A stretch of DNA of 36,107 bases from Pseudonocardia sp. (lineage in GTDB: Bacteria > Actinomycetota > Actinomycetes > Mycobacteriales > Pseudonocardiaceae), in the NCBI GenBank assembly GCA_025465235.1, contig JAODNO010000645.1, forward strand, positions 1 through 36,107, written 5' to 3'. Of this stretch, positions 16,276-23,345 are shown piece by piece (position 1 is the stretch's first letter; the number at the start of each line of letters is the position of its first letter). The position numbers were made by a program, and so were the translations under genes. The notes below the pieces were generated by a model. It was not told the origin of the DNA and made no database searches. It worked only from the letters and a program-made list of their open reading frames with translations.

Positions 16276-17286
16276 GTGGAAACGACAGAGTTCCGAGATC
16301 TACATGCGCACTATTTGGCGCCCTCCACCATCGATCGCATCCGGGCAGGCGAGTTCGCGCCGGCGGTGACGCTGTCCGACGTGGACGGCCGAGCGCGGTT
16401 CACCTTCCCGACCGGGGCGACGCGCACCATGCTTCCCGCGATGGCCGACCTCGACGCGCGACTTCGCCATCTTGATCAGTGCGGGATCGACATCCAGGTG
16501 CTCTCCACCTGGATCGACATGTTCGGCTACGACCTGCCGGAAGAACTCGCAGTCAGCTACCACAAAAGTATCAACGAGGGTCTCGCGGAGGCGGTGTCGT
16601 CCCATCCCGACCGTTTCCGGTTCTTCGCAAGCGTGCCTCTTCCCTGGGGGGACGCCGCGGCAGCCGTCCTCGAAGACGCCATGACGAGGCTGGGCGCGGT
16701 GGGCAGCATGATCGGCACGAACGTGCACGGCCGGTATCTTGACGACGAGCGGCTGGCGCCGTTCTGGCAGGCCAGCGAACGGTTGCACGCGCCTGTCGAG
16801 TTGCATCCGGTCAATGTCGCAGGCGCGGATCGGCTGCGCGGCGACGAGCTCTCGAACTTCCTCGGCAACCCGTTCGACACCACGATCGCCGCGAGCTCGC
16901 TCATCTTCGGCGGCGTACTCGACCGCCATCCCGGACTTCGTTTCGTGCTGGTTCACGGGGGCGGATACCTGCCCTATGCCGTCGGACGGCTGTCGCACGG
17001 CCGGGCGGCGCGCGGGGTTGCGCCAGAGCTGCTCCGCGGGCCCGAGGACTACCTCGACAGGTTCTTCTTCGACACCGTCGTATACAGCCCCGCGGTGCTC
17101 AGTGCGCTCGCGTCGATCGTCGGCGTGGAACGACTCGTGCTCGGCACCGACTACCCGTTCGACATGGAGCCGCCCGCCGTCCGCTCGATGGTCGCCGACA
17201 CGCTTGGTGAGCCCGCGTTGGTGCGGATTGCTCGGACCGCCCGGAGCGTCAGTTGTCGACACGACGAGACGGAGGCGGGTGGGTGA
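16276..17286 (+). CDS. Amidohydrolase family 2 (ACMSD-like) metal-dependent hydrolase/decarboxylase
   Basis: The 336-residue enzyme has the family layout: HAHY near the N-terminus (His10, His12), a His in VELHPVNV, a His in LVHGGGYLP and Asp in GTDYPFDM. This group includes aminocarboxymuconate-semialdehyde decarboxylase, aromatic acid decarboxylases and some lactonases. GTG 16276 is preceded by a modest AAGG site. The C-terminus lacks the usual NAxRLF ending and instead reads IARTARSVSC, which may be natural variation. It is paired with the MFS gene upstream. A role in decarboxylating or ring-opening the imported compound is plausible. Confidence 0.87.
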   Translation: METTEFRDLHAHYLAPSTIDRIRAGEFAPAVTLSDVDGRARFTFPTGATRTMLPAMADLDARLRHLDQCGIDIQVLSTWIDMFGYDLPEELAVSYHKSINEGLAEAVSSHPDRFRFFASVPLPWGDAAAAVLEDAMTRLGAVGSMIGTNVHGRYLDDERLAPFWQASERLHAPVELHPVNVAGADRLRGDELSNFLGNPFDTTIAASSLIFGGVLDRHPGLRFVLVHGGGYLPYAVGRLSHGRAARGVAPELLRGPEDYLDRFFFDTVVYSPAVLSALASIVGVERLVLGTDYPFDMEPPAVRSMVADTLGEPALVRIARTARSVSCRHDETEAGG

Positions 17287-17435
17287 GCTCGGACAGCGGC
17301 GGCGCGGTCGTCCTGGCCCGAGATCGGATCGTTCCCATTGCACCACGTGAGGGTGACTCCGAGCGGCGGGCTCGAAAACAGATGCGCATACCGCTGTACC
17401 ATAACCACTGCTCTCGATATCGTCGGAGCCGTCGA

Positions 17436-17447
17436 TATACTCCGGCG
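17436..17447 (+). promoter_or_regulatory. -10 element consistent with a leaderless GntR-hydroxylase transcript
   Basis: TATACT (17436-17441) lies 6 nt before the ATG of the GntR gene and no ribosome site precedes that ATG. Transcription should start at or beside the A of the ATG, giving a leaderless mRNA, which is common in actinobacteria. The -35 is not clear. GCATACC (17386-17392) and CGATATCG (17414-17421) upstream are possible operator parts. Confidence 0.45.
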
Positions 17448-18143
17448 ATGAGCCCGAGATCAGTGACAGCCCAGGCGGTCGAGAGTCAGGCGGATGTCGC
17501 TTACCGGGCGATCTACGACCTGGTCCTCCGCAGCCGCGCGAACGCGAATGCCGTGTGGTTTGAGCGCCAACTCAGCGACCAACTGGGAATGGGCAGAACG
17601 CCGGTGCGCGAGGCGCTCAAGCGGCTGCAGAACGAGGGCCTGTTGGTGCCGGTCTCCGCGCACGGTGGCCTCGCGGCCGCCACGATCTCCACCGCTGAGG
17701 TCGCTAACGTCTACCGGGTGCGCGCTGTGTTGGAGGCGCTCGCCGCAGAGCTGGCCGCCACCCGTTCCGCTGCCGGCGAGCTGTCCCGTGCCCAGCTGAG
17801 CGAACTTCGTCGACGTGCCGAGGCGATCAAGGAGTGCGCCGCAAACCGGGACCTGGCAGGGGTCTCCGAGGTGAATCACCAGTTCCACGAGTACGTCAAC
17901 GTCCTGGCCGCAAACCCGTTCCTGCAGGATGCGCTGGATCGGCTGTGGAGCCGCATTGCCATCTCCGCCATGAGGAACATCATCGACGATGACGCTTGGG
18001 TGACAGAGATGCATGTGCATCATGATGATCTCGTGCGGCTGATTACGGAGGGTGACGCAATCGGTGCGTCGGCGATCGCGCGGCGGCACACCGAGCGAGC
18101 TCGCGAAGTCTATGCAGCCCACCACGGCGAGGCGACGAGGTGA
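17448..18143 (+). CDS. GntR-family regulator, FCD subfamily, first gene of the molybdenum-hydroxylase operon
   Basis: The 231-residue protein has a winged HTH (about residues 15-80, motif GMGRTPVREALKRLQNEGL) and an FCD domain. The metal-site pattern is N-x3-H (VNHQFHEY), then His in VHHDDL and ARRHTE. ATG 17448 was chosen because it gives the standard N-terminus and sits just after a TATACT box; a frame open from 17253 is not protein-like upstream. Its TGA overlaps the GTG of the large hydroxylase subunit by 4 nt, so it is translated with its likely target operon. Sequence similarity to the regulator at 9180-9860 indicates paralogy. Confidence 0.9.
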   Translation: MSPRSVTAQAVESQADVAYRAIYDLVLRSRANANAVWFERQLSDQLGMGRTPVREALKRLQNEGLLVPVSAHGGLAAATISTAEVANVYRVRAVLEALAAELAATRSAAGELSRAQLSELRRRAEAIKECAANRDLAGVSEVNHQFHEYVNVLAANPFLQDALDRLWSRIAISAMRNIIDDDAWVTEMHVHHDDLVRLITEGDAIGASAIARRHTERAREVYAAHHGEATR

Positions 18144-20488
18144 GTGACCTCCCGCCCACTCGGGCCCCAGTCCAGCCTCCGGTGTCGCCGCCACCCACGT
18201 TCACGCATGTCCCCCAGGGAGCGCAGTCGTGGCTCCTCGGGAGACGGGAGGACGCCCGGCTGGTGACCGGGGCGGGCCGTTACGTCGGTGACCTCAAGGT
18301 CGCCGGCTGTCTCGACGCCGCATTCGTGCGCAGCAGGGTCGCCCACGGGCGGCTGCTCGCCGTCGACACGGGCGCGGCGGCCGAGATCGACGGCGTCGTC
18401 GGGGTGTGGAGCGCGGCGGACATGGGCGATGAGCTGCCCGTCGTGCCCTCGTTCACTCCCGGTTCGGCGGACGAGGAACGACAGCGCCCGGCGCTGGCGG
18501 TGGACAGGGTCCGGTACGTCGGGGAGCCGGTAGCCGTCATCGTCGGCACCGATCGTTATGTCGCCGAGGACGGCGCCGACGCCGTGCGGGTGGACATCGA
18601 CCCGTTGCCGGTGCTGGTGGACCCCGGGCAGGCCGCCGCGTCGTCCACGTGGCTCTTCGACGGGGTGGACAACGTCGCCGATGAGATGGAGTTCGGCGAG
18701 CCCGTCGACGACGAGGTGTGGCAGCGGGCCGCCGTCGTGGTGGAGGGCGCCTACCGGCAGCCGAGGCTCGCACCCACCCCGATGGAACCGCGGGCGATCC
18801 TCGCCGTTCCCGAACTGGACGGGCGGGTGACCATCTGGGTGTCACACCAGGCGCCCCACCGGCTGCAGAAGGACCTGGCCACGGCGCTTCAGCTGGACGT
18901 GGAGCGGATCCGGGTGCGGGTGCCGGACAGCGGGGGCGCCTTCGGCTCGAAGAGCGGCACGTTCCCCGAGTACCTTTCGGTCGTCCGGCTGGCGCTGCGG
19001 CTCGGCCGCCCGGTGCGCTGGATCGAGGACCGCGCCGAGACTCTGTCGGGTGCCACTCACGGTCGCGGCCAGAACCAGCGTGTGCGCATCGCCGCCGACG
19101 AGGACGGCCGGATGCTGGCGCTGGCGCTGGAGGTCGACGCCGACGTCGGCGGTTATCCGATCGCCGGGTTCGTCGCGGCCGAGACAGGGCTCGCCGCCGC
19201 CGGTCCGTATCTGACCCCGAAGGTGCACGCCCGTGTCCGCACGGTCGTCACCAACACGACGCCCACCGCTCCATACCGCGGCGCCGGACGCCCCGAGCAG
19301 GTCTACGCCGTCGAGCGAACCGTCGACCTTCTCGCCCGGCGCCTCGGCATGGACCCGGCCGAGCTGCGGCGGCGCAACTTCATCCCGCCGGAGGCGTTCC
19401 CGTACGAGGCGCCGACGGGCAGGCGCTACGACAGCGGGCAGTACGCGCTGGCGCTGGACAAGGCGCTGGAGCTGGTCGACTACGGGTACTGGCGCGAGGA
19501 GCAGCGCCGGCGCCGCCGGTCGGACACCGAGCGGGCGCTCGGCATCGGGCTGTGCAGCTTCGCCGAGCGCTCCGGGCTCGAGCAGGCGCCCATGGCACAC
19601 GAGTGGGCTTCCCTCGACGTCACGCCCGACGGGCGCGTCGTCGCGCGCATCGGCACCTGCTCGACCGGCCAGAGCCACGAGACGGTCTTTCCCGAGCTCG
19701 TGGCGCACACCCTCGGCATCCCCGCGCAGTGCGTCTCGCTCATCGAGGGGGACACCGACGAGGTGGTCCAGGGCATCGGCACTTTCGGGAGCCGCTCGAT
19801 GCAGGCCGGCGGCTCGGCGCTGCACCAAGCCGCGTTGGAGCTGATCGAGGAGGCGAAGCGCCGCGCGGTCCGGATGGGCTGCGCCGAGCCGGACGTCGGC
19901 TACGCGGATGGAACCGTCAGCGCCGGGGAGCGCAGCTGGACACTGGGCGATCTGGCGACCGCGTCGCCGGAACCGCTACGGGTCGAGGGCGTCTACGACA
20001 ACGCGGCCGCCTTCCCCTTCGGGACCTACGTGGCCGTGGTCGAGGTCGACCCGGAGCTGGGCAACGTCCGCGTGCTGCGCCTCGTCGCCATCGACGACTG
20101 CGGGGTGGCGGTCGACCCGGAGATCGTTGAGGATCAGACGATCGGGGCCATCGTGCAGGGGATCGGACAGGCGCTCTACGAGGAGATGCCGTACGACAAC
20201 CAGGGCACGCCGCAGGCCGACGGGCTGCTCGGCTATCTGCTGCCGACGATCGGCGAGCTCCCGCCGCTGACCCTCGACACCACCGTCACCCCCAACCCGA
20301 ACACCGCGCTGGGCGCCAAGGGCGCGGGCGAGGCCGGATGCATCGGCACCCCGCCCGCGATCGTCAACGCCGTCATCGACGCACTGGGACAGTCGGTCGC
20401 CGGCACCGACATCGGCGGCGTACAGCTGCCACTGACGCCGGAGACCTGCTGGCGGGCCGCTGCAGGCCAGGAGGTGGGCGCACGATGA
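18140..20488 (+). CDS. Molybdenum hydroxylase large subunit (xanthine dehydrogenase/CoxL family, form-II-like)
   Basis: The 782-residue subunit should hold the molybdopterin cofactor and hydroxylate a carbon in an N-heterocycle, aldehyde or similar compound. Visible blocks are RREDARLVTGAGRYVGD near residue 35, VRYVGEPVAVIV, VPDSGGAFGSK and the active-site loop PYRGAGR (378-384). The C-terminal catalytic Glu lies in GAKGAGEAG. The loop matches form II CoxL-like proteins (AYRGAGR), not the Cys-containing AYxCSFR loop of true aerobic CO dehydrogenase, so CO oxidation is unlikely. GTG 18140 overlaps the regulator stop. Gene order is large, FAD, Fe-S, not the M-S-L order of cox operons. No maturation genes of the coxD/E/F/G type are nearby. 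Confidence 0.92.
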   Translation: MSDLPPTRAPVQPPVSPPPTFTHVPQGAQSWLLGRREDARLVTGAGRYVGDLKVAGCLDAAFVRSRVAHGRLLAVDTGAAAEIDGVVGVWSAADMGDELPVVPSFTPGSADEERQRPALAVDRVRYVGEPVAVIVGTDRYVAEDGADAVRVDIDPLPVLVDPGQAAASSTWLFDGVDNVADEMEFGEPVDDEVWQRAAVVVEGAYRQPRLAPTPMEPRAILAVPELDGRVTIWVSHQAPHRLQKDLATALQLDVERIRVRVPDSGGAFGSKSGTFPEYLSVVRLALRLGRPVRWIEDRAETLSGATHGRGQNQRVRIAADEDGRMLALALEVDADVGGYPIAGFVAAETGLAAAGPYLTPKVHARVRTVVTNTTPTAPYRGAGRPEQVYAVERTVDLLARRLGMDPAELRRRNFIPPEAFPYEAPTGRRYDSGQYALALDKALELVDYGYWREEQRRRRRSDTERALGIGLCSFAERSGLEQAPMAHEWASLDVTPDGRVVARIGTCSTGQSHETVFPELVAHTLGIPAQCVSLIEGDTDEVVQGIGTFGSRSMQAGGSALHQAALELIEEAKRRAVRMGCAEPDVGYADGTVSAGERSWTLGDLATASPEPLRVEGVYDNAAAFPFGTYVAVVEVDPELGNVRVLRLVAIDDCGVAVDPEIVEDQTIGAIVQGIGQALYEEMPYDNQGTPQADGLLGYLLPTIGELPPLTLDTTVTPNPNTALGAKGAGEAGCIGTPPAIVNAVIDALGQSVAGTDIGGVQLPLTPETCWRAAAGQEVGAR

Positions 20489-21402
20489 AACCGGCACCCT
20501 TCGACTACGCGGCACCGGCGGAGCTGACCGACGCCGTCACCGCGCTGGCCGAACGGCCCGAGACGGCCCGCGTGCTGGCGGGCGGCCAGAGTCTCGTGCT
20601 GGACATGCACTACCGCCGGGAACGACCGGCCCTGCTGGTCGACATCAACAATGTGCGCGGCCTGGACGTGATCACGGTGGACGGCCACACGCTACGGATC
20701 GGCGCCCTCGCCCGGCACCGCGCCTTCGAGACGCCGACCGTGGCGCCGGCGGCGCTGGGGCGGCTGCTGAGCCGGGTGAGTCCGTACATCGCGCATCCGC
20801 CGGTACGCGCGCGGGGAACCATGGCCGGGAGCCTGGCCTGGGCCAACCCGGTCTCTGAGTGGTGCGCGACGGCGGTCGCCCTCGACGCCGGGATCGAGCT
20901 GACCGGGCCCCTGGGTAGGCGCCGGGTGCCGGCTGGCGACTTCTTCGTCGGCCCCTTCCGGACGGCGCGGCAGCCGGCCGAAATCCTGACCTCGGTGCTG
21001 CTGCCACTGCTGCCCGGGCAGGTCGGCGTCGGATTCTGCGAGCAGCGCCGTACGCACGCCAGCTTCGCCCAGGTCGCGGCCGTCGCGGTGCTGACCCTGC
21101 GGGACGGCGTGATCGCCGAGGCGCGGCTGGGGCTGGCCGGGGCGGCGGACCGGCCGGTGCGCGCGCACGACGCGGAGCGCCACCTGGTGGGCAGGGAGGC
21201 CGAGCCTGAGGTGTTCGCCCAGGCCGGCGAACTCGCCGCCGCCGGTTCGGATCCGCTCGCCGAGCCGCATGCCGGCGTGGAGTACAGGCGGCACGTAGTG
21301 GGCGTGCTCGTACGGCGCGCGCTGGCGCAGGCGCGCGAGGACAGCAACGGCAACTACGGCGACGAGGGTCGCGATCGACACGAGGGCCGGGAGGCACGAT
21401 GA
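20485..21402 (+). CDS. Molybdenum hydroxylase FAD-binding subunit (CoxM-like)
   Basis: The 305-residue product begins KPAPFDYAAPAELTDAV and carries the FAD-binding motif AGGQSLVLDMHYR (residues about 35-47). The second motif of this family, usually TIGGSLAHADPAAE, appears as TMAGSLAWANPVSEW, so the flavin site looks intact though variant. It passes electrons from the iron-sulfur subunit to an acceptor. ATG 20485 follows GGAGGTGGG and overlaps the large-subunit stop by 4 nt; it ends in an ATGA overlap with the Fe-S gene. Confidence 0.92.
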   Translation: MKPAPFDYAAPAELTDAVTALAERPETARVLAGGQSLVLDMHYRRERPALLVDINNVRGLDVITVDGHTLRIGALARHRAFETPTVAPAALGRLLSRVSPYIAHPPVRARGTMAGSLAWANPVSEWCATAVALDAGIELTGPLGRRRVPAGDFFVGPFRTARQPAEILTSVLLPLLPGQVGVGFCEQRRTHASFAQVAAVAVLTLRDGVIAEARLGLAGAADRPVRAHDAERHLVGREAEPEVFAQAGELAAAGSDPLAEPHAGVEYRRHVVGVLVRRALAQAREDSNGNYGDEGRDRHEGREAR

Positions 21403-21908
21403 CAGGGCGGACTCCGGTACGGCTGACGGTCAACGAGACCGACTACGACGTGACGGTCGAGCCGCGCCGGTTGCTGGCCGACGTGCTGCGCGAGGACTGC
21501 AACCTCACCGGCACCAAGCTCGGCTGCGAGCACGGGGTGTGCGGATCCTGCACCGTGCTGGTGGACGGCGAGGGGGTGCGCTCGTGCCTGATGTTCGCGG
21601 TGCAGTGTGCGGGCCGCGACATCCGTACGGTCGAGGGGCTGGCGGCGCACGGCCGGCTGCACGCCTTCCAGCAGGCGATCTCCACCGAGCACGGCCTGCA
21701 GTGCGGCTTCTGCACCGCCGGGTTCGTGATGCTGGTGGTCGGTGCCCTGGAGGACGACCCCAGCATCGCCGAGGATCCCGAGCGTCTGGACGGGCTGCTG
21801 AGCTCGAACCTGTGCCGCTGCACGGGCTATGAGGGCATCCGTCGCGCAGTGCTGCGTGCGTACGGCAGGAACGGCACGCACGAGAAGGACGGCGCCGAAG
21901 GGCACTGA
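21399..21908 (+). CDS. Molybdenum hydroxylase 2Fe-2S subunit (CoxS-like)
   Basis: The 169-residue protein binds two 2Fe-2S clusters. Cys43, Cys48, Cys51 and Cys63 (CEHGVCGSC plus a distal Cys) form the plant-ferredoxin-type site. Cys102, Cys105, Cys139 and Cys141 (CGFC and CRC) form the second. All eight are present, so the electron chain looks functional. Length is usual for the family. It overlaps the FAD-subunit gene by 4 nt and is followed after 56 nt by the M24-like gene. Confidence 0.95.
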   Translation: MTGRTPVRLTVNETDYDVTVEPRRLLADVLREDCNLTGTKLGCEHGVCGSCTVLVDGEGVRSCLMFAVQCAGRDIRTVEGLAAHGRLHAFQQAISTEHGLQCGFCTAGFVMLVVGALEDDPSIAEDPERLDGLLSSNLCRCTGYEGIRRAVLRAYGRNGTHEKDGAEGH

Positions 21909-21964
21909 ACGGATCCCCCGCCTCCGTCCCGCTCGCCCCAACGCCTTTCCCCGAGGAGACCGCA

Positions 21965-23179
21965 ATGCCCCGGATCGACAAGCTCCCGACCCCCTCCCAG
22001 GACAGCCTGTCGTCGGTCAACGGCTTTCCGCGCTACTCGGAGGCGGAGATGCAGCGCCGCTACGACGCGCTGCGGCGGGTGATGGACGACGTCGGCACCG
22101 ATGTCGCCGTGGTCTGCGGCGGCACCAGTGGCCTGGAGACATCGGTGCTGTACTTCACCAACTGGGCGCCGTCGGTGGAGAGCTATCTCGTGGTGCCCCG
22201 GCAGGGCGACCCCGTGCTGCTCGCGCGGTTGTGGAACCACCTCCCCGACGCCCGGCTCATCTCGGTTGTCGAGGACGTCCGCTACGGCGGAGACACCCCG
22301 GCGGAGCAGGCGGAGAACGTCGCCGATCTGCTCGCGAGCATGGGGTTCGACGGCCGCGGCATCGGCTGGATCGGCCCGCTCCGCGCCGCCGACATGACGA
22401 CCTTGCAGCGGCGGCTGGCCAGCGCGACCTTCACCGATCTCAATGCGGCCTACCAGGACCTCCGCCTGGTCAAGAGTGAGGAGGAGATGGTCTACACGCG
22501 CATCGCCGCCGGTTTCAACGACGCGGCGGTCGCCGCCATGGAAGCGGGCATCCGCCCCGGCATGCGGGAGTACGAGATCGCCAAGGTCATCGAGGGCGTC
22601 TACCTCGACCAGCGAGGGGTCAACCTCATCCACTTCACCATGTCGACGCCGATGTCCGACCCGCGCGTCTGCGTGCCGCACCAGCAGCACCCGGACCGCG
22701 TGGTGCAGCAGGGCGACGTGGTGGTGACGGAGATCAGCACCACGTTCTGGGGGTACGCCGGGCAGATCCTGCGCTCGTTCACCGTCGGTGCCGAGCCGAC
22801 CCCGCTGTACCGGGACCTGCATGCCGTCGCCGTGCAGGCCTACGACGACATTACCGGGCTGTTGCGCGCGGGCGTCACCGTCGGGGAGCTGCTGGAGGCG
22901 GCGGAGGTCATCGACAAGGCCGGATACAGCATCTGGGACGACCTGGTGCACGGCTTCGGCGGCGCCTACCTCCCCCCGATCCTGCGGACGCGGCAGACCC
23001 GCGGTGCGACCCACCCGGACGACTACGCCTACCCGACCGGAACCGTGCTCGTCGTGCAGCCTAACGTCATCACCCCCGACGCTCGGGCCGGCGTCCAGGT
23101 CGGCAACGCACTGCGGATCACCGACGACGGCGCCGAGGTACTCCAGGAGCACCCGATGGGGTTCCTGCGGTGTGCATGA
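21965..23179 (+). CDS. M24 (creatinase/aminopeptidase P fold) hydrolase lacking metal ligands
   Basis: The 404-residue protein has a creatinase N-terminal domain and a pita-bread C-terminal domain. In metal-dependent M24 peptidases the ligands are Asp, Asp, His, Glu, Glu. At those places I read Glu256 (VVVTEIS), Gln267 (WGYAGQI), His329 (VHGFGG), Gln365 (VVQPNV) and Gly380/Asn381 (VQVGNALRI). Only His survives, so a dinuclear metal centre is unlikely. His239, twelve residues before the conserved GD, aligns with the catalytic His232 of creatinase, which works without metal. A creatinase-like C-N hydrolase acting on the hydroxylase product is therefore a better guess than a peptidase. GAGGAG precedes the ATG. 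It follows the hydroxylase genes closely and is probably in their operon. Confidence 0.85.
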   Translation: MPRIDKLPTPSQDSLSSVNGFPRYSEAEMQRRYDALRRVMDDVGTDVAVVCGGTSGLETSVLYFTNWAPSVESYLVVPRQGDPVLLARLWNHLPDARLISVVEDVRYGGDTPAEQAENVADLLASMGFDGRGIGWIGPLRAADMTTLQRRLASATFTDLNAAYQDLRLVKSEEEMVYTRIAAGFNDAAVAAMEAGIRPGMREYEIAKVIEGVYLDQRGVNLIHFTMSTPMSDPRVCVPHQQHPDRVVQQGDVVVTEISTTFWGYAGQILRSFTVGAEPTPLYRDLHAVAVQAYDDITGLLRAGVTVGELLEAAEVIDKAGYSIWDDLVHGFGGAYLPPILRTRQTRGATHPDDYAYPTGTVLVVQPNVITPDARAGVQVGNALRITDDGAEVLQEHPMGFLRCA

Positions 23180-23257
23180 GCGGGACGATGCCGTGCGGCC
23201 TTCGCCGGCGCCCCGGCCGTTCCTGCGCTCGGCGGTCCCCGATGCCTGCGTGACCCG

Positions 23258-23285
23258 AGCGGGTTCCCCGCGCGGGGGGCCCGCT
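23258..23285. terminator. Strong GC hairpin between convergent genes
   Basis: AGCGGG (23258-23263) pairs with CCCGCT (23280-23285), and inside it CCCCGCGCGGGG (23266-23277) is self-complementary. It lies between the convergent M24-like gene and ABC-exporter gene and could terminate both. No U-tract follows. A second short palindrome, GTCCGC-T-GCGGAC, is at 23305-23317. Confidence 0.5.
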
Positions 23286-23345
23286 AGTCACCCGCGCGGC
23301 AGTCGTCCGCTGCGGACTTCGTGAGCCCGCTCCGGGACCGCGAGG

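Noticed and set aside
18140-21908. Aerobic carbon monoxide dehydrogenase (CoxLMS)
   Set aside because: The active-site loop reads PYRGAGR, not the Cys-containing AYxCSFR loop of true CO dehydrogenase. Gene order is L-M-S and no cox maturation genes are present.
21827-23152. 441-codon minus-strand frame opposite the M24-like gene
   Set aside because: It lies antisense to a gene with clear family blocks and is a mirror frame caused by codon bias. The same holds for the other long antisense frames opposite real genes.
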